64,000 bases of DNA from Talinum fruticosum (Eukaryota; Streptophyta; Magnoliopsida; Caryophyllales; Talinaceae): positions 3,300,501-3,364,500 of the forward strand of contig JAITYX010000011.1 in NCBI GenBank assembly GCA_021018815.1, in the 5' to 3' direction. This document shows, in pieces, positions 44,520 to 56,310 of this stretch. The position numbers were made by a program, and so were the translations under genes. The first letter of the stretch is position 1. The number at the start of each line of letters is the position of its first letter. Below the pieces are notes generated by a model, which saw only the letters and a program-made list of their open reading frames with translations, did no database searches and was not told where the DNA came from.

Positions 44520-44687
44520 ACCATCCAAACCAAACACCAAAGCAACATCATTAAGGGCATTTTTGTCTTTTGACCTTGCCAAATCCAAAGCAGCTCATGT
44601 GGGGCCCACATAAAATAGGACCCATCCGTAAATTTTAAAACTGCATTTGTAAATTTAAATTAAAATTGTATCCCTTTGTAAATTTCC
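44520..44687 (-). repeat. right terminal inverted repeat of the MULE
   Basis: The reverse complement matches 23781-23940. Landmarks on the plus strand are TTAGACATTT, AAGGGCATTTTTGTCTTTTG, GTGGGGCCCACAT, GACCCATCCGTAAATT and TGTAAATTTCC at the tip. T-runs follow it. Confidence 0.85.
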
Positions 44688-44886
44688 TTTTTTTCCTCAA
44701 AATGTGTGCCCGCGTGTATTTGACTTCAATTATTATATTACAAAAAATAATTTATAAAGACTATTGTTATCGACAATCATCATAAGGTGTATCAATCTAC
44801 ACCGTACATATGTATCAAATTCTATCATAATTTTTTTGTATTTAAAGTTTAATTAAATTAAAAAAGATTATAAATATTACTAAGTT
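44688..44886. other. spacer between the MULE and a hAT-like MITE
   Basis: 200 bp of AT-rich flanking DNA; nothing recognised. Confidence 0.5.
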
Positions 44887-45462
44887 GTCTGTTTGGCCTG
44901 GTTTATAAAAAAATTATTTTTGTTTATAAAAAACAGTTTTTCTAAAATTAATTTTTTAAGAAGTTATGAAATGTTTGGCCTAATTTATACGAAAATATTT
45001 TTCAATAATAAGTTATTTGGCTTAGTTTTGTTTACACTATTTATTATAGTATAATTTGATATTGATTTTTTTATTTGCATAATTATTATTATTTAATGTT
45101 TATTTTTTATATAAGAATATTTATTTATTTATTATAATAAGAGATATAGATAAAATAAAATAAGAGAGAGAAAGAGGAAAAAGATAAACATAAAGGTGAG
45201 AGAGAGAGATAGAGGTGATCGAAAAGATAAAATAAAATAAAATAAAAGAGAGAAGAGAGAAAAGAGAGAGAGAATTGGATTCTTGGTGGTTGTTACGTAG
45301 TTTTTTCATAAATTAAAAATAAAAATAGTTATTTGATGTTTCGAGGAATTTTTTTGCCAAAATCACTTTTGAAAAATAGTTTTAATTTTTTAAAAATTAG
45401 TGTTTGGCCTAATTTCAGTTTTTAGAATCTAAAAACAGTTTTAAAATATAGGCCAAACACCC
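44887..45462. mobile_element. hAT-like MITE (576 bp)
   Basis: The left end GTCTGTTTGGCCT and the reverse complement of the right end GGGTGTTTGGCCT form short inverted termini. Inside, both ends carry repeated GTTTGGCCTAAT and AAAACAGTTTT motifs in inverted order. The 8 bp on each side, ACTAAGTT and TCTAATTA, agree at five positions, as a decayed hAT duplication might. There is no coding capacity; a GA-rich microsatellite occupies 45140-45275. Confidence 0.6.
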
Positions 45463-46559
45463 TCTAATTATTTCTAAAATTTAATTAAAATAATTAATTT
45501 TTATAGTGTTTAACAATATTCATTACTCACCCATAGAAAAACAAAAAACTTCTATCAAGAAAAAGAAAAACAAAAGAACCCCAAGAGCTTCAACCTCCAA
45601 TGTCAAAGTGCAAGCCCTATGTTATGTCTATGTGCCGTCACCACCATTGAAACCGGTCACACATTGTTTTCCGACAATTTTTCGGCGACTATTTTCCACG
45701 CGTTGCATCTCTCTATCTCTTTCTTTCCTCGATATATCTCTCCTTGTCTCTCCCATGTTCTTCCTGTTCCTTGCGTCTATGAAACGGTCGCCATTCATCA
45801 ACCCTCTGTTCATTCTTTGTGTTTTCCGATTTCTACTTCCTATCTCGTCTCATGTTGGAATCCATGGAGGGTCTTCGCTAAATTACCATATTGCAATTTT
45901 TCTATGCTCTATTCAAGTTGCTGTACCCAACACACCGAGCCACCTCGCCAAATCACTCTCGTCGAAAAAGCTTGAATTGTACCGAAATCTATGGGGGTAG
46001 AGGAATTGGCGTGAAATTGTGAAAGGGCTGGAAACTACGGTGACAACGTTGAAGGATTATGTTTCTTTTTCTTTTTTTATTTTTTTATAATTTTGATTAG
46101 TTCTCTTGTTCCAATTTGGAGCAATCAAACAAGTCATAAGAAATTATTTTTCTTAATATTCATAAATATTTGTTTAATTAAAATATATAATTTTAATTTT
46201 TTTCAACAAAAATAATTAATGGTTAAGATCTAAGTGTGACACATATAGCGATAATCATTATAATAAGTGTATTTTATTGTTTAATCATCCTTAAGTTTTA
46301 TAATTCTCATCTTAAAAAATTGAAATTCATAGTAATTTCTGGAGTACTTAAAAAGAGAGTTGGGTGAACTGTAGTTTTTTTTTAAAAAATTTTATTATTA
46401 AAAAAAATTTTCTTTCATCCAACCATCTATTAATATGTCGTTATGAGAGTATAATATATGATGCTTCAGAAAAGAGAAGGGATGAGTTTGAGAGAGATAT
46501 CGTCTACTTTGTCCATAGCGAAGAAGGCAAAAACTGAAAAAGGTAAAAAAAAAAAAAAT
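45463..46559. other. AT-rich spacer with a C/T-rich, leader-like block
   Basis: From 45590 to 46000 the composition is closer to a transcribed leader (CTCTCTATCTCTTTCTTTCC), and a 164-codon frame is open from 45506, but I see no conserved domain and codon use is poor. The remaining DNA is very AT-rich. No gene is called. Confidence 0.4.
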
Positions 46560-48780
46560 ACAAACTCATCCCCAGACAAACATGAACAAGTTAAACGAAA
46601 CCAACAAGGATCAACATTTGGAAGAACAAAATAATAAGAGGGAATCACGAAACGCATCACTTGTCGTCAATGTTCCATTGACCCCGATAAAGGAGGGAGC
46701 AAACAACCATGTTCAATTTGCGGAAGAAATGAGAGCAAGCTTTAGTAGCTGGATTGATGCATTGAGAAGGTGACACCAATCACCATCATCGGTAAATGAG
46801 ATGGATTCTACTGATATGAAAAATGATGATCGATCTATTACCGACTATATACCAATATGGGCTTTACACTTGATTACATTCCACCTATTGAACATAATGG
46901 AATGAACTATATAGAAACTCATGAAATTGAATCAAGTAGAATATTGGAACTTGTCTACATATAAGTTATGGATGGTTTTTTCAATTGAATTTGGGGGAAG
47001 AAGGGGTATGATAATGCAGTGGCAAAGCCAAATAAGTTGTTTACAGACTTGTTTTGATACTACACTTGAACATGATTATATATTGAAGCAAACATTTGTG
47101 TACTTTGAAAAAGCCACTAGTCTTCAAGCCATAGGGACTTGGACAACCTATTGACAAGGATGTGCTTGCTAAAGTACCAATATGGACTACATTACCTGAA
47201 CTAAACCTCAAATTTTGGAGTAAAGAGGGCCTTAGTAAAATCAATAGTTTGGTTGGGAAACCAATGGCAATGGACATAACCACACGGGAGAAATCAAGAA
47301 CTCAATATGCTCACGTTCTAATTGAAATGGATATCAATATGGAATTCCCACAACAAGTTACATTTATGGATGAAAAAAGTGACATAATTAAGCAGGACAT
47401 TAGATGGCACCAAGCCTGGCTCGAAACCAAATAGGGGTCTAAGTTGAGCTTCGGTGACATAGAAGGATGGGAATCTTTTGTGGTGGTGGATATCTTAACC
47501 AATTGAAGATCAATTGGAGAAGAAATATACGGATGAATGGAAGGGAAGGGTAGATAAGTTGGTAGTGGAGTTTGAAATGAAGGATTTTACCCTTTACCTA
47601 TGTAAATCAGCTACCTATAACAAGGTAACAAGATAGAACCAAACCGACTAAGAAAGCAGATTCACTCAGCGCTCTCTAGGCCAATATGGGGTTGCTTAGA
47701 AAACTAACTATGGATGACGTCAACAAGGTTAGCTCACTAAGACCTAGCAGAACACTACTTGGTTGCCAAACCAAGATACAACAATTAGGGGATTTGATAG
47801 AAAGTCGATTCACTCAACACTTTTTGGGTTGAAACACAAAGTGTATTAAAGGAGGTTAAGGAACATTCAAAAGGTGTTGTGTACATACAAGAGGGAGGCC
47901 TTTTATAGTGGGCCTTTTCCCGTCAAAAGTAACTCTTCTAATCAGCAAGAAAAGATTAAGACTAATCCTAATTAATTAGCACTAATTAAAAGATTAATCT
48001 TAACCGAGATAGAAAAGCTAAAAACCGTAAGTGGCTCGCTCGATTATGACCGGGCAGTTTTCGGACCAATGATAGCTCTGTCCTTTTCTTGCCAAGTTGC
48101 AATTGGTTGAGAAAACTTGAAAAGCCTTGACAATCCATTTGAAGACTTCCTATTGGACTGTCCAAAAGAGTAGGTCTGCAGCCTAGGAACTACCCTTTGC
48201 AAGTGCCCGGTTTCGAGACTCGAAATGCTGTAAATAACAGATCCATCCGAGGCATCCTTCTTATGAACGAGGCTGTTGTAATTCTTCGGACTCGAAAAAG
48301 GTTCCTTCTTGAAGTCTTCCACCTTTAAGTATAAAGGAGTGTGGCAATAACCCTTTCTAATCTGTCGAATTGCTCTTACCCTGCGAATACAAGGAGTAGT
48401 ACCCTAATGGCAATCGATAAACAACATACAAATTGTTTTTCAAACTAGATTATTACAAACCAAGAATGTACGAGATAAACGAGTGAAATTAGGGTGACTT
48501 AGAAAACTAAGTGAGAGTAACTATGAGTGCATATCATGATGATGAAGTTGTGGTGAGGGATCTCCTCTGTGCATTGATCCAAGCTCAGCAAAACTGTGTT
48601 GCCTAACTCGGATGATGGAATATTTCCATCAACATTGAGTATGAGTGGCATCCTATAATGTATACTAAATACCAACATTATGGCTACATTATGGAAGAGC
48701 ATAGAATGAACATTAAAAAAGTTTAGAGAAGTAAGGAACCACATGACCAAGATTTAGTTCAAATTGAACAACATGACTGA
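46560..48780 (+). pseudogene. LINE ORF1 (DUF4283 and zinc knuckle), interrupted
   Basis: ORF1 of an L1-type LINE, which would coat element RNA. The DUF4283-type domain is recognisable at about 46650-47440: NHVQFAEEMRASFSSW, then VPIWTTLPELNLKFWSKEGL with SKINSLVGKPMAMD and THVLIEMDI-like sequence. After an insertion (about 47620-48410) it resumes and reaches a knuckle at about 48632-48720, reading IEYEWHPIMYTKYQHYGYIM with EEHRMNIKKV. In related proteins the positions read C-x-x-C-x-x-x-G-H-x-x-x-x-C; here the cysteines are Tyr, Tyr and His, and the His is Tyr. Numerous stops are present. Confidence 0.75.
47620..48410. mobile_element. LTR-like insertion within LINE ORF1 (tentative)
   Basis: This stretch interrupts the ORF1 reading and has a different character: non-coding, with AAACACAAAGTGTATTAAAG, CTTTTATAGTGGGCC and other leader-like sequence reminiscent of Copia LTRs on the minus strand. 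The borders are approximate and I found no duplication or TG...CA ends that I trust. Confidence 0.35.
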
Positions 48781-48932
48781 GAAGGAAACCTCGCCTTCAA
48801 AAGTGCAACAAGAAAAGGAAGAACATATTATAGTGAGCATACAACAAGAAGGGCATTGGAGCACCCCACCAGCAAATATTCAGCAAGATACAGTGCAGGT
48901 CCAAAATAGCTTCAGATCCTTATTAGGGGATC

Positions 48933-51218
48933 ATGGATAGCATAGAATTTTCAAATATAAGGGGCCTAAATAGGCCAAATAAACAGAATGCAATTAAGAG
49001 GTTTTTGCTAAATAACAAATGTCCTATTTTGGGTGTTGTGGAGTGTAAAACGCATCAATTGCAGAAAACATATAATATTGACTCTTCATGGTCAATGGTT
49101 TCCAATAGCTCAATTTTGGAGAGAGGTAGAATTTGGGTTATGTACAATGTCCAAAGTACAAGTGGAGATACTTCACACCCATGCTCAATTTATACACATT
49201 AGAACTTGGAGCTGGGACAATATAAGGACATATATTGATGTGGTATATGGATCAAATGATGTTAATGAAAGGAAGGACATATAGTTGACATCAATATTAA
49301 TATGGAGATACTAGGTGGTGATTCAACATCGTAGTTGAACTTGATGACAGAATTGATGGCGACTAAGCAGGGAAGTGGATGATTTTAAAGAATGTATAGT
49401 TGTTAACTTTGTACATGAGATACACGGTCATGGCCCTCCTTTTACATGGTGTAACAAGCAGGGGATTAGCATAATGTTTTCCAAGCTAGATAAAGTATTG
49501 TGAAATGGCGCCGGGGCATAACTAGCTTCCCAGAAATGGAATACTTTATCCTATTTGAAGACATGTTAGATTACACACCTTTACTTGTTAAGCTACAGCT
49601 AGGAGAAGCAAAACAAAGAGGATTTTCTAAATTTTATAATATGTGGGCATTAGTGATACATTTTCAAAACTAGTACAGGATAATTGGGAGAATAAAGTAA
49701 ATGGCGCTCAATGTTCAGCTCATAACAAAACTCAAGGCACTGAGAAAACCACTGAGAGCTTTGAACAAAAACAAGTTTAGCAAGATCCAATTACAATTTG
49801 CAGAAGCTCTCATAAAAGTACATAGGGTCCAAAAAGATATTCATCTGCACCCCTAGACACTGCACTTTATATTACAGAAAGAGATGATATAGCTAGGGGT
49901 GAGCGAAAAACTAGAATTGATAAACCGAATTAAAAAAGGCAAAACCAAACTGATTTTTCTGTTAACTAAACTGATATAAAAATTCGGTTAACTGATATCC
50001 GATTTATCCGGTTATGATTTCGGTTCACAATTTTGAAACCGTTGTTAACCGAACCAACTCGATAATTTTTTTTTTGGTGAAATATTAAGCTAAAATATGT
50101 GTTTTGTTTTGCATTGTGTGTAGTTCAGGCCTTAACAGTGGCACAGGGCGGTGAGAGAGAGGCATGGCAGAGACAGAGATATTAAGAACCTTTATTAAGT
50201 TAATGTCCATATCGCCAGGGATTTTAATCATTAAATATGATGGTTTTATTAAGTTAACTCAACTTAATTTACTTACTTGTAGAGAGAAGCATGGATGTAC
50301 CTCAAAAAAGGGCAATGGCTGGCTGTACCTTCAAAAGTTTAAAAAATTAAACCTATATTTACTGTGGTAGTCAACAAAATTTGAACATTAAGAACCTTTA
50401 TTTAACGATTCCGATTAACCGGTGAACTGAACCGAAAACTCGGTTAACCGATATTCGATTACGGTTTCGATTCACATTTTTCCGAACCGAAAAATTTGAT
50501 TAACTGAACTAAAACCCCGAACTGAACCAAACCAACCCATTCTCACCCCTACTTGTAGCAAATACAACTCCTTGGCGAATGTTGAAAGAGAATTTCTCAA
50601 CCAAAAGTCTAAGGAAATCTGGCTCACAAATTGAGATCAGAATTAAACCTATTTTTATGCAACTATTACTCATAGAGGGTACAACATGGCTATAAAGGGA
50701 ATGAGGGACAAGCATGGGAAACTTGAACAAGATTAGGGAAAATTGGTGAAATAATTGTTGAGCATTTTGCAAACTTCATAGAATTGAAAAACAGGGATGT
50801 AAGCCCTCTTTTGAGGTCATTCTACAAGGCAACACACTCAATGAACAACACAAGCAAGCAATGTTGCAACACTTGACAAATATTGAAACCATGACATCGA
50901 GTGTTTGATTATTGGTAATGAGAAAAGCCCAGGCCCAAAGGGTTCCGGGAGCTTTTTATTTAAATCCACATGGAAGACAACTCGGAAAAATGTATGTAGA
51001 GTTGTGAGGGACTTCTTTGACAAAGGGCGAGATGCTGAAGCGGATCAATGCTCCCACCCTAACCGTGATCCCTACGGTATTAAACCCAACTAAGCCAGTA
51101 GAGCTAAGGCCAATTGTATGTTGCAACTCCATATACAAGTGCATAACTAAGTTATTTGTGAAACAATAAAGCTAGTACTTGCAATGCTTAGTTAGTGATA
51201 CTCAAGGTGCATTCATAA
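48933..51218 (+). pseudogene. LINE ORF2: endonuclease, linker and start of reverse transcriptase
   Basis: ORF2 opens at 48933. The endonuclease fold begins NIRGLNRPNKQNAIKRF, then CPILGVVECK and RIWVMYN (to about 49150), and continues after frame breaks with VHEIHGHGPPFTWCNKQG (about 49420-49455). The linker reads NVEREFLNQKSKEIWLT (about 50578-50628) just after a hAT-like insertion. The reverse transcriptase starts at NEKSPGPKGSGSFLFKSTW (about 50917-50973), then VCRVVRDFF, then LRPIVCCNSIYKCITKLFV (about 51101-51160), and breaks off at TQGAFI (51218) where the Sirevirus begins. Several stops and frameshifts are present. The C-terminal part resumes near 63480. Confidence 0.85.
49894..50551. 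mobile_element. non-autonomous hAT-like element (658 bp) in LINE ORF2
   Basis: The termini are TAGGGGTGAG and CTCACCCCTA. The flanking 8-mers GATATAGC and CTTGTAGC agree at five of eight positions. Inside near both ends are inverted GGTTAACCGAA/TTCGGTTAACCG-type motifs, a composition seen in many plant hAT-derived repeats. It has no transposase. It separates the endonuclease part of the LINE from the linker. Confidence 0.75.
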
Positions 51219-53580
51219 TAAAGGTTTGCTCGGGGAGAATCCGAGTCACCCTAGAGGGGGTGAATAGGGTGATGGAAGTTTTTCCTTAAACCTTTAATAC
51301 TTTTGATAAAGAAGAGACAAGGACAGATTCCGAGTCAATTAGCGAGGATCGAAATATATGGACTCAAAAATGCTATCAAGAATAAATAAGCGAGATCAAG
51401 CGTAAGAAGTATAACAGTCCGAGTCTAGAATGAACTCGGAAAGACAACACTTAGAAGTTACGTGGAAACCCTCCTGCGGCGAGAAAACCACGAACCGTGC
51501 TAATCCAAGCACAAAGTCAAATCCACTATTTTGAGTCCACAAAATACCGTGAACTGATCGAACCCGAGTTGCTCCCTTAGACAACTCTATACAAGTTTTC
51601 CTAGACTCGAAATTCCCTTATCTCGATCTAGTACTTCCTAGCTGAGATAACCCTTACAGCTAGGGACAACTAAGCCGAGTTACCCTTACAGACTTAGTCA
51701 AGGGACCTTACAGAGAAAGTAAGAAAGTGTTTGTAATCGGGTACAAGACCTTACAACTCGTAAAGTAATGAATTACAGATTGGGAGTTGTAAGTAGAAGA
51801 TTGAGAATGTATACTGAAACTTTGAGCAAGTATGAGTATTAACAATATGTTCGGCAATCTTCAAGTCTTGTGAGGTGGCTTCTATTTATAGATAACCAGG
51901 CAGAGTAGCCGTTATCTTCATCTGCTGACCGAGAGTCTTCTGTGACCGTTGATAGAAGCTTTCGAGTCACTCGAAAGTATCCGTTGTAATGTGAACGTTG
52001 GATAATGGTTTAACTCTCTTGGAAGTCCCAAAACCACTCGGCGGTGTCTTGAAAGGTAAGGTGGAAACTACCGTTAAGCTTAACGTTCCAGTTTTCCAGA
52101 TTTGGAAACAGCATGACCTCGACACAATCTTCCGGGACTCGGAGCGAGAGAAGGTGAAAAGTCATGTCTCGCTGGTGATTTGACGTTTTGAAGCCAGCTA
52201 CTTTTGTGGTTTGAAAAAGGTGTATCCTCGTTTGAATAACCTATAAAAGTAAAACAATTTTGGTTCTCAAAGTATAACATACTTTGGTCCAAGGTTAGAC
52301 ACGAGATAATAAAATAATTATGATAATTAAACGAGCTAATTATCCGAGTCGGAAGACAAGTGGAATTGCTGAGTCTAAAAACCATGTAACTCAAAATTCC
52401 ATCCGACTTAGTCTAAGCGATAGATCAAGATATATAATGAATATCGAGTGAAATAACTTGATACGGACTAAGTATTGGACAGACTAAGAAATCACTTACT
52501 ATACCGGAATAGCGCTTAAGATCGAAGTCGATTCCGAGTGAGAAAAGACGAAATACTAGTCTATTCAATCTGCGATACATCCGAGTGATGAGGGACTCGG
52601 AACGGAGAATCGCCTTTCCGAGTCACTCAAGGATAAGCAAGAAAATATATGAAGTAAAAGTCGTATCACTTAGAGAAGATACCATTTCACTTAGAAAAGT
52701 TTCTAAGACACGAGAGAATGCCTTGGAATCAAAACTTTATAAGTACAAGATGGTTATACTCGATTCATTTAATGCAACTCGAAATGCGTTGAGAAGTGTC
52801 CGAGTCTTCAATCTCCCCTTTTTTATGAAAGGCATTCCATTCTTAGACGTAAACTTTGTTAGTGAAAAAATTTGACTCCGAGTAGTTGCTCATGAGGAAA
52901 GTTGAGTAAAGAATTCTCAGTGTATCGTAGCAATAGGTATATAGTCGAGCATAAAGTAAAAATGCTTAGCAATGAAATAATGTAAACTCATAAAGATTAT
53001 AAACACGTAAATCATGTAAGAGAAAGCATTAATTCATTGAACTCAATAGAAATTACAAGGATTAAAAGGGAAAAACTCCCCTAAACAAGACAACAAGTTT
53101 TCTCGACTCTATTTCTCCCCCTTGCCTTTCAAAGAAAAAAAAATAATAGAAAGAAGGGAAGAAAAGAACATTCAAGTACAAATGTGATGTCTGGACAAAA
53201 GAACGAAAGAAAAATCTCTCTCGGAAGAAGAAGAATCGGCAGATCGTGGAGTTGTCACACGGTGCATAGCGCCTACGAGGGAGAGGGGATTTTTGAGTGG
53301 AGGCGGAGGGAGTGGAGGTTCGCCGGCGCTGATATGATCTTGACGATGTGCTTGAGTGCGGCGGAGGGAGAACCGGTATGATCGTCGGGGGCTCGGCTCC
53401 GAGTGGCCGACCCGGGGTGAGTGGATCGAGGGTTCGGCCCTTGCAACCTCACGAGCCGGAGGGGCTGCTCTGTCGACCCGCCGGTGTAGCTAGGTCCTTC
53501 GACCCACCCGGATCGCTGTCCGAGCCGAGTACAGCCTATTTGAGCTTGCGGAGCAGGCCGACCCTTAGCAGCTTCCAATC
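51219..53580 (-). repeat. 3' LTR of the Sirevirus
   Basis: The 2.36-kb left copy is the 3' LTR because the element reads leftward. Its outer tip on the plus strand is TAAAGGTTTGCTCGGGGAGA, where the other copy has TGAAGG, so the terminal CA (minus strand) has decayed to TA. The inner edge is near 53580. Confidence 0.85.
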
Positions 53581-53600
53581 GCTTCTTCTTGGTGCTCCTT
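53581..53600 (-). promoter_or_regulatory. probable polypurine tract
   Basis: On the minus strand CACCAAGAAGAAGC runs straight into the 3' LTR start. A purine-rich run at this place primes plus-strand DNA synthesis in LTR elements. The exact boundary is uncertain because this LTR's first bases are mutated. Confidence 0.45.
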
Positions 53601-54900
53601 CCCTTGCCCGGAAGGACCTGCCTCAGCCGCAGGTTCCTCGGCGTCTGCAGCTTCTTCTTCTTCATCCCTCGCTATCCGAGGAGGTCGGACCTAGGCTCGA
53701 AGAAGCTTCGGACGCGTCCGAGTCATCATGGTCCTGAGCCGCCTTGGACCTTCTCTCTCCGAGGAGCTCGACCAGCTCCTGCTGCTCCTTCACCAGTGCC
53801 CTCATCTCAAGAACGAGAGATTGCTGCTCTCGGATTTGGGATTGGCCGGTCTTTTGGTTAATGGACAGATTTTGGAGAACAAGTTTGAAAGACCGAAGCA
53901 TGTCTCCGAAATCATAGGACACGAAGCTGATCTTGTCCATAAAAGTGGTGGACAAGATAGTAGAGAGAGATTTTGAGGCACCCGAGGTGGAGGCACCACC
54001 AGGTGGAGAGGGGGAGAGAGAGGGGTTGATTTCCGAGTCCGAGGTAGAGAAGGGGGCCTCGGCTACGAGTTATGCACCCGGACACCGGGTATAGTTTCCT
54101 GGTATCCGTACCCCTGCAATTCCTTCTTTCCGACAACAACGACGGCCTCGGACTACGGCGTTTGGGTCCGAGGGGAGGAACTTGGAATTGTTTGAAGACA
54201 AGGGTCAGAAGAGCACCGAAAGGAAGGGAGGTGTTCTTCTTTGATTGAAGTTGAGTTGGCACAGTAGCCATCTACTCAATGATGGAGGGGAAGAGGTCTA
54301 CTTCGTAGCCCTTAAGAATGTCAAAGAGAGCTTTGAGGTGCTTGGAGTTGGGGTTCTCCTTCTGGAATGCTTGTGAGAAAAAGGTTCTCATCGGCAGAAA
54401 CCACAGAAGGCGAGCTTCGACTTCAACCGAGTCACAAAAAGTTTTTCGGGACTCGGGGAACTCTTTGGCGTATTTTTCAAAGAAGTCGTCGGCGACTTCG
54501 AGTGAAAGAAATGGGGTTGCTGTTCAAGAAGAGGGAGGTGACCTTAAACAGGCGGTGGAGGAGAGAGGTGTTTATTCGAACGGTTATGTTCGAACCCCGG
54601 AGGTTAGAACATTTTCGGAGGAGGTGAGGTGAGTATAGAACTCGAAGACGAGTTCGGGATAGATGAACTCGCTCGAAACACAGGAAGTTGTATGCTCCCG
54701 TTGTTTGAATGTGGGACAACCAAGAAAATTTGGTTGTTGGAAAGAATTTGTCATCCAGCGCAAGGTGCTTTGGGTGACAATGGGTTTGGAGGGGTTGAGC
54801 TTTACGGCGTTTTGGTGCGAGGCTTTTGGAAGAGGAGGAGACCTGGAAGTCGGGATGGTTACCTCTTTTAGGCATTTTGAGAGAAGGAAGGAAAGATGAA
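53601..54900 (-). pseudogene. Sirevirus envelope-like third ORF (defective)
   Basis: Between RNase H and the 3' LTR lies an extra minus-strand coding region of about 1.3 kb, read in pieces: a N-terminal KVTSLFLNSNPISF block (about 54540), a central piece with ALFDILKGYEVDLFPS, then LPFGALLTLVFKQFQVPPLG (about 54225-54165), and a C-terminal coiled coil (SLVLEMRALVKEQQELVELL) with an acidic/Ser-rich tail. A LP-x-G-x-L-L-T-x-x-F-x-x-F-x-V-P-L block is typical of the 'envelope-like'/plant transposon ORF in Sireviruses. It is broken by several frameshifts. The role of this ORF is not established in general, and no membrane-fusion feature is evident here. Confidence 0.6.
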
Positions 54901-55500
54901 ACTTTCGAGTAGGAAAGAGAAGGAGAGGTAGAAGAGAATAAACGAAAAAGGTGTAGAAGAAAAGATGAGAGCGAGTCGAAACTTACGAGAGATGGCTTCT
55001 TGGACGCTTGCAGAAGTTCAAGGATGACTGTTCACGTAGAAAACTTCCACGAAAAGTTTCTTTTGAGAGAAATGGAATGTAGAATACCGAGACGAAGATG
55101 AATAGGCGCTATTTATAAAAAATAGAAGCCCGTCAACTATCCGTTAAGTATAACTCCGTTCGACTCGGCTTATCCATCGGTCACCGAAGACCGGTGTGAC
55201 GGTTCTCTTCAACGGTTAAGATTTCAGCGGTTAGAAATCCACGGCTAATATCCGATCACGGCGCTCGAGAGAGAGAGAGAGAAAGATTTTGAAAATATGA
55301 TCCGAAACTCTCCATTGTTCTAGAGATAGTTTCAGAAAATTTGAAGTCCAAGTTTCTCTACGTCGAGTTTGACTCAGATTGGTTTACGAGTGACTCGAAA
55401 CACGAAATAACTACCAGCCCAGTATCACTGAATCAAGCGAGCTAATGGTTATTAAAAGTGAAAACACATAACACGAGAATTATGCAATGGATAGCATATA
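54901..55500. other. non-coding spacer between RNase H and the envelope-like ORF
   Basis: About 600 bp with no conserved domain on either strand; a GAGAGAGA microsatellite is at 55267-55281. Confidence 0.5.
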
Positions 55501-55501
55501 A

Positions 55502-55990
55502 TTAAGCATTTAACATACCAAGCTCATTTCGAATAAAACAAAGCTGATCTTCACCAAGAGGCTTAGTAAAGATATCAGCTAATTGAAGATTAGTAGGAAT
55601 GAACTCAAGTTCAATATCACCTTTTTCGAGTGATCGCGTAGGAAGTGATATCGACCTCGATATGCTTTGTTTTCGAATGCTTTGGACAGGGTTCTTGGTG
55701 ATGCTAATTGCGCTTTGGTTGTCACACTTGATTGGTGCTGATTTGAATGATAGTCCAAGATCTTTCAAGTGTTGCTTTATCCATAGAATGCGAGCGCAAC
55801 GAGGCTCCAGCTACAATATATTCAGCTTCGGCGGTTGATAGAGCTACTGAGTTCTATTTCTTTGAATGCCAAGATATTAGGGATTGACCCAGAAATTGGC
55901 ACGCTCCGGATGTGCTCTTTCGATCAACTTTGTATCCTGCGTAGTCTGCGTCGAGTATCCGGTGAGAGTCGGTTACGAGTCTACGGAATA
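55502..55990 (-). pseudogene. Copia RNase H domain
   Basis: The C-terminal end of Pol, which removes the RNA strand of the RNA:DNA hybrid. The minus-strand frame reads LSFKSAPIKCDNQSAISITK, then KGDIELEFIPTNLQLADIFT and KPLGEDQLCF. CDNQSA and ADIFTKPL are the standard Copia landmarks. Upstream, a frame change separates the part near 55850 (AEYIVAGAS-type sequence read out of frame). The stop lies at about 55502. A segment between the SIRKQ and SRSI reading is also shifted. Confidence 0.85.
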
Positions 55991-56310
55991 CCATAGACCT
56001 AAATTCCGAGTACTGTAAGATATCTGAATATTCTCTTCACCGCAGTGAGATGTGATTCTTTTGGATTAGCTTGAAATCTTGCGCATAGACAAACACTGAA
56101 CATTATATCTGGTCTGCTTGAAGTAAGATATAGCAAAGATCCAATCATACCTCGATAGAGTTTCGATCTATTGCTTTACCTTTCTTGTCCGAGTCAAGCT
56201 TTATACTGCTTGCTCATAGGGGTAGATGCGTGCTTTGCATCTTGAAGTTTGTATTTCTTCAGCGGTTCCTTGGTATACTTAGATTGATGAACAAAGATCC
56301 CATCCTTGTC

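Larger units (their letters stand above)
23781..44687. mobile_element. giant Mutator-like element (about 20.9 kb) with Ulp1-type gene and mudrA transposase
   Basis: The ends are inverted copies. The left end starts GGGAAATTTACAG and carries AATTTACAGATGGGTC, GTGGGCCCCAC, AAGGTCAAAAGA and AAAAATGCCCTAA. The reverse complement of the right end has GGAAATTTACA, AATTTACGGATGGGTC, GTGGGCCCCAC, AAGGTCAAAAGA and AAAAATGCCCTTAA in the same order. The repeats span about 160 bp. Inside are a plus-strand plant-mobile-domain/Ulp1-like gene (about 26840-31933) and a minus-strand MULE transposase (40763-43429), arranged convergently. Both flanks are T-runs, so the expected 9-bp duplication cannot be distinguished. 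Many coding lesions and secondary repeats indicate an old copy. Confidence 0.82.

Noticed and set aside
45506..46000. A 164-codon plus-strand gene
   Set aside because: No conserved domain, low-complexity Lys and Ser/Leu/Phe content, and no splice or promoter support.
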